Shown one piece after another: positions 16,124-23,297 of a stretch of DNA of 64,000 nucleotides. Location of the stretch: positions 1-64,000 of the forward strand of contig NZ_PYXG01000001.1 of the NCBI RefSeq assembly GCF_003043945.1. The letters run 5' to 3'. The notes beneath the pieces are model-generated. The model searched no databases, was not told the DNA's origin, and saw only the letters and a program-made list of their open reading frames with translations. The DNA comes from Prevotella sp. oral taxon 376. Its GTDB lineage: Bacteria > Bacteroidota > Bacteroidia > Bacteroidales > Bacteroidaceae. Position 1 is the stretch's first letter, and each line of letters starts with the position of its first letter. A program made the translations under genes and the position numbers.

Positions 16124-17692
16124 TTACAGGATGCCCATCACCATCTTGACGATGAACAGCGCCACAGGAATGGTAACGCAGATAATACCGATGAAGTCGA
16201 TATACACCCCAGACTTTATCATCTTCGTGATAGGGACATAGCCGCTCGCATAGACGATGGCATTCGGGGGTGTGGACACCGGGAGCATGAACCCCAGCGA
16301 TGCCGAGAGGGCTACGCCGACGGCCACGGGAACCGGGCTGAAACCTGCCGAAAGAGCCGCGCCGATGGCCAGCGGACCGATCATGTTGGTGGCCGCGGTA
16401 TGCGATGTAAGTTCCGAGAGCAGCAACGACATGACGCAGAACACGGCGACGAGCAGGAGCTCGGACGGTTTTCCGCCCATGCCATTCACGATCTGCTCGC
16501 CTATCCAGCCCGACAAACCGGTGGTGTACATCATTCCGCCCATGGCCAGACCTCCTCCGAAGAGCAACAGCGTGCCCCACTCCACACCCCCCACGGCCTG
16601 TTTCCAGGTAATGGTCATCTTGTTATGCTTCAAGTCTACGGGAAGGAAGAAGAGCAACAACGCACCTACCATGGCGACGGCACCTTCCGGAAGAACGCGG
16701 TTGTAAACCTTCAGGATCTCGCTGTCCGAACCAAACGCGATGTTCAGAAATCCCGGGGTAACCCACAGAACCACAGCCACGAGGAACGCGAACATCGTGT
16801 TTTTCTGAGCCCGCGTCCATTTCCCAAGCTCCTTGATCTTGGTGCCTATGAACTCATTGGCCCCCTCGATATGCTTTACATCTGCCGGAAACATGCGGCT
16901 GAGGATGAGATAGGCAATCACGAAGTAGATGACCATGGCCACAAAACCCCACACCATCCACTGGAAGAAGCCGATGTGGATGTCGCACATCTCGTTGAGA
17001 AAGCCGAGCATGATGATGTTCGGGGGCGTGCCGATGGGCGTGAAAACACCACCGATGGAGCATGCGTAGGCCGTCATCAGCATCAGCCCGGTGGCATATT
17101 TATAAGTGGCCAGGTTAATGATTTTGCCCTTGGTAGCCATCATATCCTTGATGGCGTCGAGCAGGCCGATGGCGATAGGGAACATCATGGCCGCCGTGGC
17201 AGTGTTGCTGATCCACCCCGAGCAGAGCATGCAGGCCAGACCGATGGCCAGGAAGATGCGGCGCGGGTTGTCGCCCACCCACTTCATCGACATGATGCCA
17301 TAGGCGATGCGCTTGTCGATGCCGTTCACCATCATGCCCTTTGCGATGATGAAGCCGCCCATGAAGAGGAATATCGTGGGATTGGCAAAGGCCGCAAAGG
17401 CCTCCTTCATCTTCACCACATCGAGCAATACACACAGAGTGGGGCCAACCAGGGAAGTTACCGGAATGGGAACCGGCTCGCAAATCCACCAGAGGCACAC
17501 CAAGGTCATGATGGCCAGAAGCTTATGCGCCTCCGGCGACAGGGCCTCGATGGGAGTAAACCACACCAAAAGAGCACAGACAGGGCCGCTAACGGCACCG
17601 ATAAGCCTGCGCCTGCGATCGAAAACAGAGTCCTGGGATGCCTGCGCCTCAGTTCCTTCTACGGGTTCATTTCTCGCGTCGTTCATTTTCAA
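16124..17692 (-). CDS. SLC13/DASS family sodium-coupled anion transporter
   Basis: 522 aa integral membrane protein with roughly 11-12 hydrophobic segments. The two sodium/substrate hairpin motifs of the DASS family are recognisable: ISNTATAAMMFPI near residue 160, and LTSHTAATNMIGPL near residue 420, where the usual SNT reads SHT. Family members import di- or tricarboxylates (succinate, malate, citrate) or sulfate; the second-motif change makes the substrate uncertain. It is a single gene; no partner genes adjoin it. A near-consensus -7 box (AATCTTTG at 17701-17708, minus strand) lies so close to the ATG that the leader would be almost absent. Confidence 0.88.
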   Translation of the reverse strand: MKMNDARNEPVEGTEAQASQDSVFDRRRRLIGAVSGPVCALLVWFTPIEALSPEAHKLLAIMTLVCLWWICEPVPIPVTSLVGPTLCVLLDVVKMKEAFAAFANPTIFLFMGGFIIAKGMMVNGIDKRIAYGIMSMKWVGDNPRRIFLAIGLACMLCSGWISNTATAAMMFPIAIGLLDAIKDMMATKGKIINLATYKYATGLMLMTAYACSIGGVFTPIGTPPNIIMLGFLNEMCDIHIGFFQWMVWGFVAMVIYFVIAYLILSRMFPADVKHIEGANEFIGTKIKELGKWTRAQKNTMFAFLVAVVLWVTPGFLNIAFGSDSEILKVYNRVLPEGAVAMVGALLLFFLPVDLKHNKMTITWKQAVGGVEWGTLLLFGGGLAMGGMMYTTGLSGWIGEQIVNGMGGKPSELLLVAVFCVMSLLLSELTSHTAATNMIGPLAIGAALSAGFSPVPVAVGVALSASLGFMLPVSTPPNAIVYASGYVPITKMIKSGVYIDFIGIICVTIPVALFIVKMVMGIL

Positions 17693-17816
17693 AGGTCAAT
17701 CAAAGATTTTTAGTTAATGGTTGGTATCTGCCCGCTAAGTTAGGAAAAAATATCATTCGAACGACAAAAAAAACGATAAAAAAATACTTTTTCCTGTTTT
17801 TTTCTTCACAGATTCC

Positions 17817-17845
17817 TTTGTTTTACAATAAAAAATGTATATTTG
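17817..17845 (+). promoter_or_regulatory. Promoter for the small membrane protein at 17964
   Basis: TTTG (17817-17820), 17 bp, TATATTTG (17838-17845). The spacing is slightly short. It would give a GC-rich leader of about 110 nt in which I recognise no riboswitch. Confidence 0.55.
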
Positions 17846-17963
17846 CAAGGTAAGAGTCCCGGTCCGGGAAGTCGCCTTGAGGCGCAAATCGCCGCTCCGC
17901 GAATCCCGGCGTCCGCCGACCGGGCGACAACCGGCCTCTGCGCCTGATCTAATTTTATCACAT

Positions 17964-18251
17964 ATGAATACGATCCTAATCGCCGCCGGCATCATACTTG
18001 TATGCATGGCCATCGCTTACTTCGCCTATCGGCACCGCCACTACATCCAGTTCAGCAAGGAAAACCTCAAGGCCAACATCGGCAAGGTCTTCGACGAGGC
18101 CGGGGAAAAGGCCATGCCGAGGCAGGACTTCCTCATGAAGCTGAAAGATGTCTGCGGATGCACGCAGAAACAAGCCGTGATGCTCCTTGGCGAAGCCCGC
18201 AAGGCCGGTCTCATCGCCGTTGAGGGCAAGGATGTGAGACTGCCTGAATAA
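17964..18251 (+). CDS. Small single-span membrane protein with winged-helix-like tail
   Basis: 95 aa from ATG 17964 (MNTILIAAGI). One membrane helix at residues 3-20 is followed by a basic loop (YRHRHY) and a soluble part of about 70 residues with an alternating helix pattern (ENLKANIGKVFDEAG, FLMKLKDVCGCTQKQAVMLLGEARKAGLI, then a short strand VEGKDVRL) that looks like a winged helix. I do not recognise a named family. It has its own promoter and terminator, codon use like its neighbours and no operon partner. Confidence 0.65.
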   Translation: MNTILIAAGIILVCMAIAYFAYRHRHYIQFSKENLKANIGKVFDEAGEKAMPRQDFLMKLKDVCGCTQKQAVMLLGEARKAGLIAVEGKDVRLPE

Positions 18252-18269
18252 GCAGCACGCGACTTAGCT

Positions 18270-18307
18270 GAAACTCCCGGCAGGCGTTCGCCCGAGAGTT
18301 TCTTTTT
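18270..18307 (+). terminator. Intrinsic terminator after the small membrane protein gene
   Basis: The stem GAAACTC (18270-18276) / GAGTTTC (18296-18302) with inner GC pairing is followed by TTTTT (18303-18307). Confidence 0.85.
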
Positions 18308-18386
18308 CCGTTCATCCATCCCGAAACCATCCAGGGAGGGCGCCAATCGCCACCTCCCCTCCTGTCGGAGGCCGCAGGAAGGATTG

Positions 18387-18452
18387 TTACAAGCGGCGTG
18401 TAATCGTGTTACAAGCTGTGTGTAATCGTGTTACAAGCCGCTTGTAATACCA
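18387..18452. repeat. 22-bp tandem array, family A, three units (A1)
   Basis: Three directly abutting 22-bp units start at 18387, 18409 and 18431. Each is TTACA, seven bases, TGTAA, then a 5-bp linker (TCGTG twice), so every unit is itself a short palindrome. The same family recurs at 41387 and 60043. It lies in the 430-bp gene-free stretch between the small membrane protein and dnaA, beyond the 3' ends of both. Confidence 0.9.
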
Positions 18453-18530
18453 CGCCGAGCAGCCTATTCCATCCCTCGCCCACATAGGGACGGCGGAAAG
18501 TCCTATCTCCCCGCGAAGAAGCTGGCCGCA

Positions 18531-18640
18531 GACAGAAAGATAATTGGAAACCGACAAAAAGAAAGATAGGAGCCGACAGAAAGATTATCAGGGGCAGAAA
18601 GAAAGGTTTTATCGGGCAGGAAGAAAGAAGGCCGGGAGCC
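18531..18640. repeat. 22-bp tandem array, family B, about five degenerate units
   Basis: Units start at 18531, 18553, 18575, 18597 and 18619, each beginning GACAGAAAGA or a close variant (the last two diverge). They are purine-rich and not palindromic. The last unit runs into the dnaA terminator stem. The period equals that of families A, C and D although the sequence is unrelated. Confidence 0.75.
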
Positions 18641-18656
18641 GTCGGAGCTCCCGGCC
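18630..18656 (-). terminator. dnaA terminator
   Basis: A perfect 10-bp stem GGCCGGGAGC / GCTCCCGGCC with a 7-nt loop lies 30 bp after the dnaA stop. On the minus strand it is followed by pyrimidine-rich TTCTTTC. Confidence 0.8.
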
Positions 18657-18685
18657 TTGCGTGTTTAAGGTTATTATAGCTTGTA

Positions 18686-20095
18686 TTATCGTTTCAACTT
18701 GAACGAGTTTTCAATACTCATGATCTCCTCCTGAAAGGCCTTGTCCACTTTCAGTCGGTCGGCAACGCGGTTGCAGCTGTGGATGACGGTGGCGTGGTCG
18801 CGCCCTCCCACCAGCTTTCCGATACGGCTGGTGGGCATCTTGGTGTATTTCTGGGCGAAGTACATGGCCAGCTGGCGCACCTCCACCACCTCATGCTTGC
18901 GGCTCTTCCCGTTTACGGCAGCCTGGGTTACATTGAAATGATTGCACACTTTCTCCAGGATATCGTCGACCGTGAGGGGGGCGTCGTCCACCTTGACGGC
19001 ACGCTTGATGACCCGCTCGGCCAGCCGCATGTCGATGTTGCAATTGTAGACCACGCTGTAGGCAAGCAGCGAGTTGACCACTCCCTCGAGGTCGCGCACG
19101 CTCCCGTTGGCCGTCTCGGCGATGAAGAGGATCACCTCCGCGGGAATCTTGAGCCCGTCGCGGCGACACTTGCTGTTCAGGATGTCAATGCAGAGCTGGG
19201 TGTTGGGCTTCTCCAGCTCCGCTATCAGCCCACAGGAGAATCGCGTGAGCATGCGCTCGTTCATGCCCTGAAGGTCTACCGGTGGGCGGTCGCTTGCCAG
19301 AATGATTCGCTTGCCGTTGCGGAACAGGTGGTTGAAGATGTGGAAGAAAGTGTCCTGGGTCTTCTCCGCCGTCATCCATTCCTGCACATCGTCGACAATG
19401 AGCACATCGATGGTCTGGTAGAAACTGATGAAATCGGGCACCGTATTCTGCAAGGTGGCGTTGACAAACTGCACCTTGAAAAGGTTGGCACTGATGTAAA
19501 GCACACGCTTCTGCGGATACAGCTGCTTGATCTTGACGCCTATCGCATTGATCAGATGGGTCTTTCCACAGCCCGAAGGCCCATAGATGAACATCGGGTT
19601 GAACTGTGCCGTCTGCGGATGCTCGGCTATGGAGAGTCCTACGGAGCGCGGCAGCTTGTTGCTGTCGCCCTCGATGAAATTCTCAAAGGTTTGGTGCGGG
19701 TTCAGGTGCGGGTCCAATTGCTGCGGCTGGGCGGCATCGAGCAGCGAGGGGGCCGCGTTCCCCTTCGTCTGGGCGTGCGGCTTCAGGTTGGAGTCGGTGG
19801 GGGCAGCCTCAATGTCCTGCGACAGCTTGTGCTCCTTGTCCGTAACCACGCGGTAGGTGAGTCTCACCCCTTCCCCGAAGGTGCGGACCAGCACTTTGCA
19901 CAGCAAGTCCACATAGTTTTCCTCCAAATATTCATATACATAGGTACTGGATACCTGCAGCAGGATGGTCTTCGAAGCGTCGTCGAACTTCTCGAAAACT
20001 ATCGGCTTGAACCATGTATTATATGGTTGCAGGGATACATTCTCACGGATGAGTGCAAGAGACTTCTCCCAACGAGCGTCAGGACTTACTTTCAT
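18686..20095 (-). CDS. dnaA: Chromosomal replication initiator DnaA
   Basis: 469 aa. Domain I (start MKVSPDARWEKSLALI) precedes a low-complexity linker (about 95-130), an AAA+ domain with Walker A GPSGCGKTH near residue 175 and Walker B LIVDDVQEW, and the C-terminal box-binding domain with signature SRIGKLVGGRDHATVIHSC. It unwinds the origin in its ATP form. It stands alone: dnaN and recF do not follow. I found no cluster of TTATNCACA boxes within 20096-20519, so the origin need not be here. Confidence 0.98.
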   Translation of the reverse strand: MKVSPDARWEKSLALIRENVSLQPYNTWFKPIVFEKFDDASKTILLQVSSTYVYEYLEENYVDLLCKVLVRTFGEGVRLTYRVVTDKEHKLSQDIEAAPTDSNLKPHAQTKGNAAPSLLDAAQPQQLDPHLNPHQTFENFIEGDSNKLPRSVGLSIAEHPQTAQFNPMFIYGPSGCGKTHLINAIGVKIKQLYPQKRVLYISANLFKVQFVNATLQNTVPDFISFYQTIDVLIVDDVQEWMTAEKTQDTFFHIFNHLFRNGKRIILASDRPPVDLQGMNERMLTRFSCGLIAELEKPNTQLCIDILNSKCRRDGLKIPAEVILFIAETANGSVRDLEGVVNSLLAYSVVYNCNIDMRLAERVIKRAVKVDDAPLTVDDILEKVCNHFNVTQAAVNGKSRKHEVVEVRQLAMYFAQKYTKMPTSRIGKLVGGRDHATVIHSCNRVADRLKVDKAFQEEIMSIENSFKLKR

Positions 20096-20152
20096 CTATA
20101 TACTTAATTAATATACCTTTCGATGGTAATTGGTTCTTTAACTTTTAGACTG

Positions 20153-20184
20153 CAAATATCGCATTTTTTTTTAGAACTTGCAAA
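20153..20184 (-). promoter_or_regulatory. dnaA promoter
   Basis: On the minus strand, TTTG (20181-20184), 20 bp, GATATTTG (20153-20160), one mismatch to TAnnTTTG, about 55 bp before the start codon. The remaining stretch up to 20519 is AT-rich, with long T tracts, and I see no gene in it. Confidence 0.65.
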
Positions 20185-20519
20185 TTTTGTTTTTTTTCTT
20201 TTTTTGTATAGAAATTGGAAACTCCCATAGACAAAGCGATTGACCGCAATTGGGCTTTCTGATTGCAAAACAGGGCTTGCAAAAATGTAATATTCTGATA
20301 TATAGGTTTTTCCGGATGATTGCTTAAAGTGTAATGGTTTAAGAGTGAAACAGAAAGCCTTGACGGCGCAACTCATCACGAAATGAGAACCTTACCTATC
20401 CGGTGCGGCGCATGAAACATCAAAGCCTGTTATTTAGACAAAATCTATTTTAAAAAAAGTTTTTTCCTCAAGCCCGTTTTTCTGCTCATTTGCATCGGTG
20501 AGGGGCAACAACACGGAGA

Positions 20520-21416
20520 TTATCGCTTGTCTTTCCTGCCGAACAAGGAGAAGTGGACATAGCGTTTCGGATGCTCCCGGAGATTGTTGAGCAGGGAGTC
20601 GGCACTATTGACCGTAGCTGTCAGCTCGTAGTAGAGGCGGCTGTCGTTCATCAGCAGGCCGAGCGAGCCTTCCTTGCTATTGATTTTCTCCGTTATGGCT
20701 TTCACATTCGCCAGCGTCTGGTTTACCTCATCCATGGTCTTCTGGATATCGACGGCCGCAAGGTTAGCCGTCAGCAGTGTCGTATTGTCCAGCACCCCGT
20801 TCGCCTTGTTGACCAGTCCGGGCACATTGCTGTTCAATGTCGCCATGAGGGTGTTCAGCTCCCGGGTCGAGGTGGTCAGGTTGTCGGTGGTGGTCCGGAT
20901 GTGATGGAGCGACTGCGCGATGGCCGGATCGGCCAGCAAGGTGTTCACGCTAACCAAGATAGAATCCAGCTTGGGCAGCATCTGTCCGATAACGGGAACG
21001 AGCGCCGAGACCCTTCCCATGAGACCCGCATTCAGCTCGCCGATGATGGTGTCGCCGGGTTCCACGCACTCACGGGGGTTGTCTGCCAACAGGAGATTCA
21101 TCCTCACATTGCCCATCAAGTCGCTCTCGATGGAGGCCGAGGAGCCCTTGGGGATGCGGAGGTGGTTGTCTACATCAAAAGCGACGACCACGCCGTCGTT
21201 GCCTTTATAGTCGTAATTGATAGACCTCACCACGCCCACCTGATAGCCGTTGGCATAGATAGGATTAGACTCTGCCAGTCCGCTGATGTTCCTGAACTTG
21301 ATGTAATAGGCGTGATCCGTGGAGAACAATGACTTTCCTTTCAGGAAATTCATTCCGGAATAGAGAATCACGACTCCCAATATTGCCACAATGGCTATCT
21401 TGATTTCTTTTGTCAT
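20520..21416 (-). CDS. MCE-domain (MlaD-like) lipid-transport protein
   Basis: 298 aa. An N-terminal membrane anchor (residues 6-25) is followed by one MCE domain (about 37-120: YYIKFRNISGL, NGYQVGVV) and a long helical region (about 130-270). MCE proteins form periplasmic rings or tubes that carry phospholipids between inner and outer membranes with an ATPase (MlaE/MlaF), neither of which is adjacent. It follows the amidase gene by 6 bp on the same strand, so the pair is probably one transcript linking cell-wall and outer-membrane upkeep. Confidence 0.9.
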   Translation of the reverse strand: MTKEIKIAIVAILGVVILYSGMNFLKGKSLFSTDHAYYIKFRNISGLAESNPIYANGYQVGVVRSINYDYKGNDGVVVAFDVDNHLRIPKGSSASIESDLMGNVRMNLLLADNPRECVEPGDTIIGELNAGLMGRVSALVPVIGQMLPKLDSILVSVNTLLADPAIAQSLHHIRTTTDNLTTSTRELNTLMATLNSNVPGLVNKANGVLDNTTLLTANLAAVDIQKTMDEVNQTLANVKAITEKINSKEGSLGLLMNDSRLYYELTATVNSADSLLNNLREHPKRYVHFSLFGRKDKR

Positions 21417-21422
21417 AATCGA

Positions 21423-22721
21423 TTACTTGTTACTTTTAAATTCGCGTATTGCCTCTTGAATATTCACCTTCCGCCCTCCCTTGAAGGCTATGATGAAAGC
21501 TTGCGGGAACTCCGAGACAATTTGCTTGCGGAGGCGGGCTATCTCATCATAGTCGTTGGAGGCGCCATAAGTATACTTGAACATATTGTCCTCCTCGTAA
21601 CACTCACATCCTTTGAGACTCTTGAAACGGGCATCTTCTTCCCTGAGTCTCTTGCTCGTGGCCATAACCTGAATCTTAAAGACCGGCTTAGAGGCATCTG
21701 CCTGCGTGCCGGAGGAGGAATTCCCGCCTGTGGACAGCGGATGGCCGACCGGCTTTTGGCCCTCTGCAGACGAATCACCGACAGCCTCCGGACGAGCTTC
21801 GGCCTTGGAGACCGCCTGCTCCCTGGGCTTAGCGGACGGGCCGCTTCCTGCCGTCTCTGCCTTCTTATAAGTGTCCGGCACCACCTGCGGGATGACAGGA
21901 GTGGTCTCGATGGCCTTGAACGGCACGGTAACGGTCTTGTCGTGCTTGGACCGATACTTCATGAAGGCATTATAGAACCCATTGCTATAGGCTGCCAAGG
22001 CAGCATCGGAATTCAAGAACCGCTCTTCGTCGGGCGTAGAGATGAATCCCAGCTCCATCAGACAGCCGGGCATGGAGGTGAGCCGGAGCACCGCAAGGTT
22101 GTCCTGGTGGGCACCGCCGTTGGCGCGACCCGTTGCCGCGCATATATGCTGCTGCAGGTTCTTGGCCAGATCGGTACTGCTCACACGGTTCTGGTCTTGA
22201 ATAAACTCGAACATTATATCGCCCTCCGCACTGTTCAGGTCGAGCCCGTCGTAAGTCTTCTTGTAGTCTTTCTCAAGGAAGATCACGGAGTTTTCACGCC
22301 TGGCCACTTCCAGGTTCTCGTCGATGCCCTTGCTGTTTCCGTTGCGGAGACTGCGCCCCAATGTATAGGTTTGATATCCTCGAGCCTGCCGGCCGCCGGC
22401 GACAGCATTGACATGGACGGAGACAAAGAGGTCGGCCTTCTTCATGTTGGCAAAGGCCGCACGCCCCGAAAGCGTAACGAAGACATCGGCCGTGCGGGTA
22501 TAATACACCTTCACATCCGGGCACTTAGACTCTATCAGACGGCCGAAAGCCAGCGCATACTTCAGCGTCAAGTCCTTCTCCTTGGAAATGGAGCCTACGG
22601 CACCAGTGTCATGACCTCCGTGTCCGGCATCCAACACCAGCGTGAACTTGTGGCTGGCGGCCGTCGCCACCATCGCAAAAGCCATCAGTGCCACTAAAGA
22701 GAAAAACTTCTTTCTGCTCAT
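21423..22721 (-). CDS. N-acetylmuramoyl-L-alanine amidase (Amidase_3) with SPOR-like tail
   Basis: 432 aa with a signal peptide (LVALMAFAMVATAAS). The catalytic zinc domain spans about 28-240: LDAGHGGHDTGA (zinc His), SVHVNA (zinc His) and the glutamate in ELGFIST. A Ser/Pro/Lys linker (about 270-345) leads to a C-terminal SPOR-like domain (from FKIQVMATS), which usually binds denuded septal glycan. It splits the amide bond between muramic acid and the stem peptide, probably in daughter-cell separation. First gene of the pair with the MCE protein. Confidence 0.92.
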   Translation of the reverse strand: MSRKKFFSLVALMAFAMVATAASHKFTLVLDAGHGGHDTGAVGSISKEKDLTLKYALAFGRLIESKCPDVKVYYTRTADVFVTLSGRAAFANMKKADLFVSVHVNAVAGGRQARGYQTYTLGRSLRNGNSKGIDENLEVARRENSVIFLEKDYKKTYDGLDLNSAEGDIMFEFIQDQNRVSSTDLAKNLQQHICAATGRANGGAHQDNLAVLRLTSMPGCLMELGFISTPDEERFLNSDAALAAYSNGFYNAFMKYRSKHDKTVTVPFKAIETTPVIPQVVPDTYKKAETAGSGPSAKPREQAVSKAEARPEAVGDSSAEGQKPVGHPLSTGGNSSSGTQADASKPVFKIQVMATSKRLREEDARFKSLKGCECYEEDNMFKYTYGASNDYDEIARLRKQIVSEFPQAFIIAFKGGRKVNIQEAIREFKSNK

Positions 22722-22816
22722 GCTATACCGAAGAGTAAACGGAGAACACGGAGGATATGGCCATATTGACGCCCTCTGTCCATCCCGTTTCGTGAATTTA
22801 TTGCTTTATCTGCGTG

Positions 22817-22824
22817 CAAAGGTA
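22817..22824 (-). promoter_or_regulatory. Promoter -7 element for the amidase-MCE operon
   Basis: The minus strand reads TACCTTTG, about 95 bp upstream of the amidase start and beyond the folB stop; no clear TTTG -33 box. Confidence 0.55.
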
Positions 22825-22853
22825 ACTATTTACGGCGAGAAAACCGAGAACGG

Positions 22854-23234
22854 CTACTTCGTTTTATCATTTATTAAGTGTACTTCCACCCCGGTTCCTT
22901 CACAATCCGCCCCCATCGGGGGATTTTTCTTGGTAAGCCAGAGGTCTATGGAGCGTATCTCTGGAAACTGGCGGAGCAGTCGGTCGGAGATGCGGCGGGC
23001 CACGCGTTCCATGAGATTGCACGGGAGCCGCATTTCTTCTTTCACGAGCTGATAAACCTCGGCATAGTTAAGGGTTTCTGCCACCGCATCGGAGAGCATT
23101 GCCCCCTCCATCGGATAGCCGATGCGAAGGGTAAGCTCGTAGTCGTTTCCCGTAACGCGTTCCTGCGGTAACACGCCGTGCAAGGCATGAAACCGCAGGT
23201 TGCGCAAATATATGTAAGTTGATTGTATTTCCAT
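22854..23234 (-). CDS. folB: Dihydroneopterin aldolase
   Basis: 126 aa, usual length for FolB. It shows the family start (IYLRNLRFHALHGVLPQER), the substrate-binding tyrosine in TLNYAEVYQLV and the C-terminal KKNPPMG strand. It converts dihydroneopterin to 6-hydroxymethyl-dihydropterin and glycolaldehyde in folate synthesis; the next enzyme, FolK, is encoded at 47484. It lies 63 bp after nrdJ on the same strand. Confidence 0.95.
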   Translation of the reverse strand: MEIQSTYIYLRNLRFHALHGVLPQERVTGNDYELTLRIGYPMEGAMLSDAVAETLNYAEVYQLVKEEMRLPCNLMERVARRISDRLLRQFPEIRSIDLWLTKKNPPMGADCEGTGVEVHLINDKTK

Positions 23235-23297
23235 ATATCCTTATTGATTTTAGAAGCCGGCGGCCGTCTCGCTTATCCCTGGAGGAATCACGCGAGA

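Noticed and set aside
18387..18452. CRISPR array possibility for the 22-bp repeats
   Set aside because: Units abut with no spacers of their own, numbers are small and no cas gene is near.
20096..20519. Possible replication origin upstream of dnaA
   Set aside because: The stretch is AT-rich but I found no repeated TTATNCACA boxes. GC-skew analysis of the full chromosome would decide.
23287..23297. DnaA-box-like CTATCCACA downstream of nrdJ
   Set aside because: A single near-match far from dnaA, without a cluster or AT-rich unwinding element.
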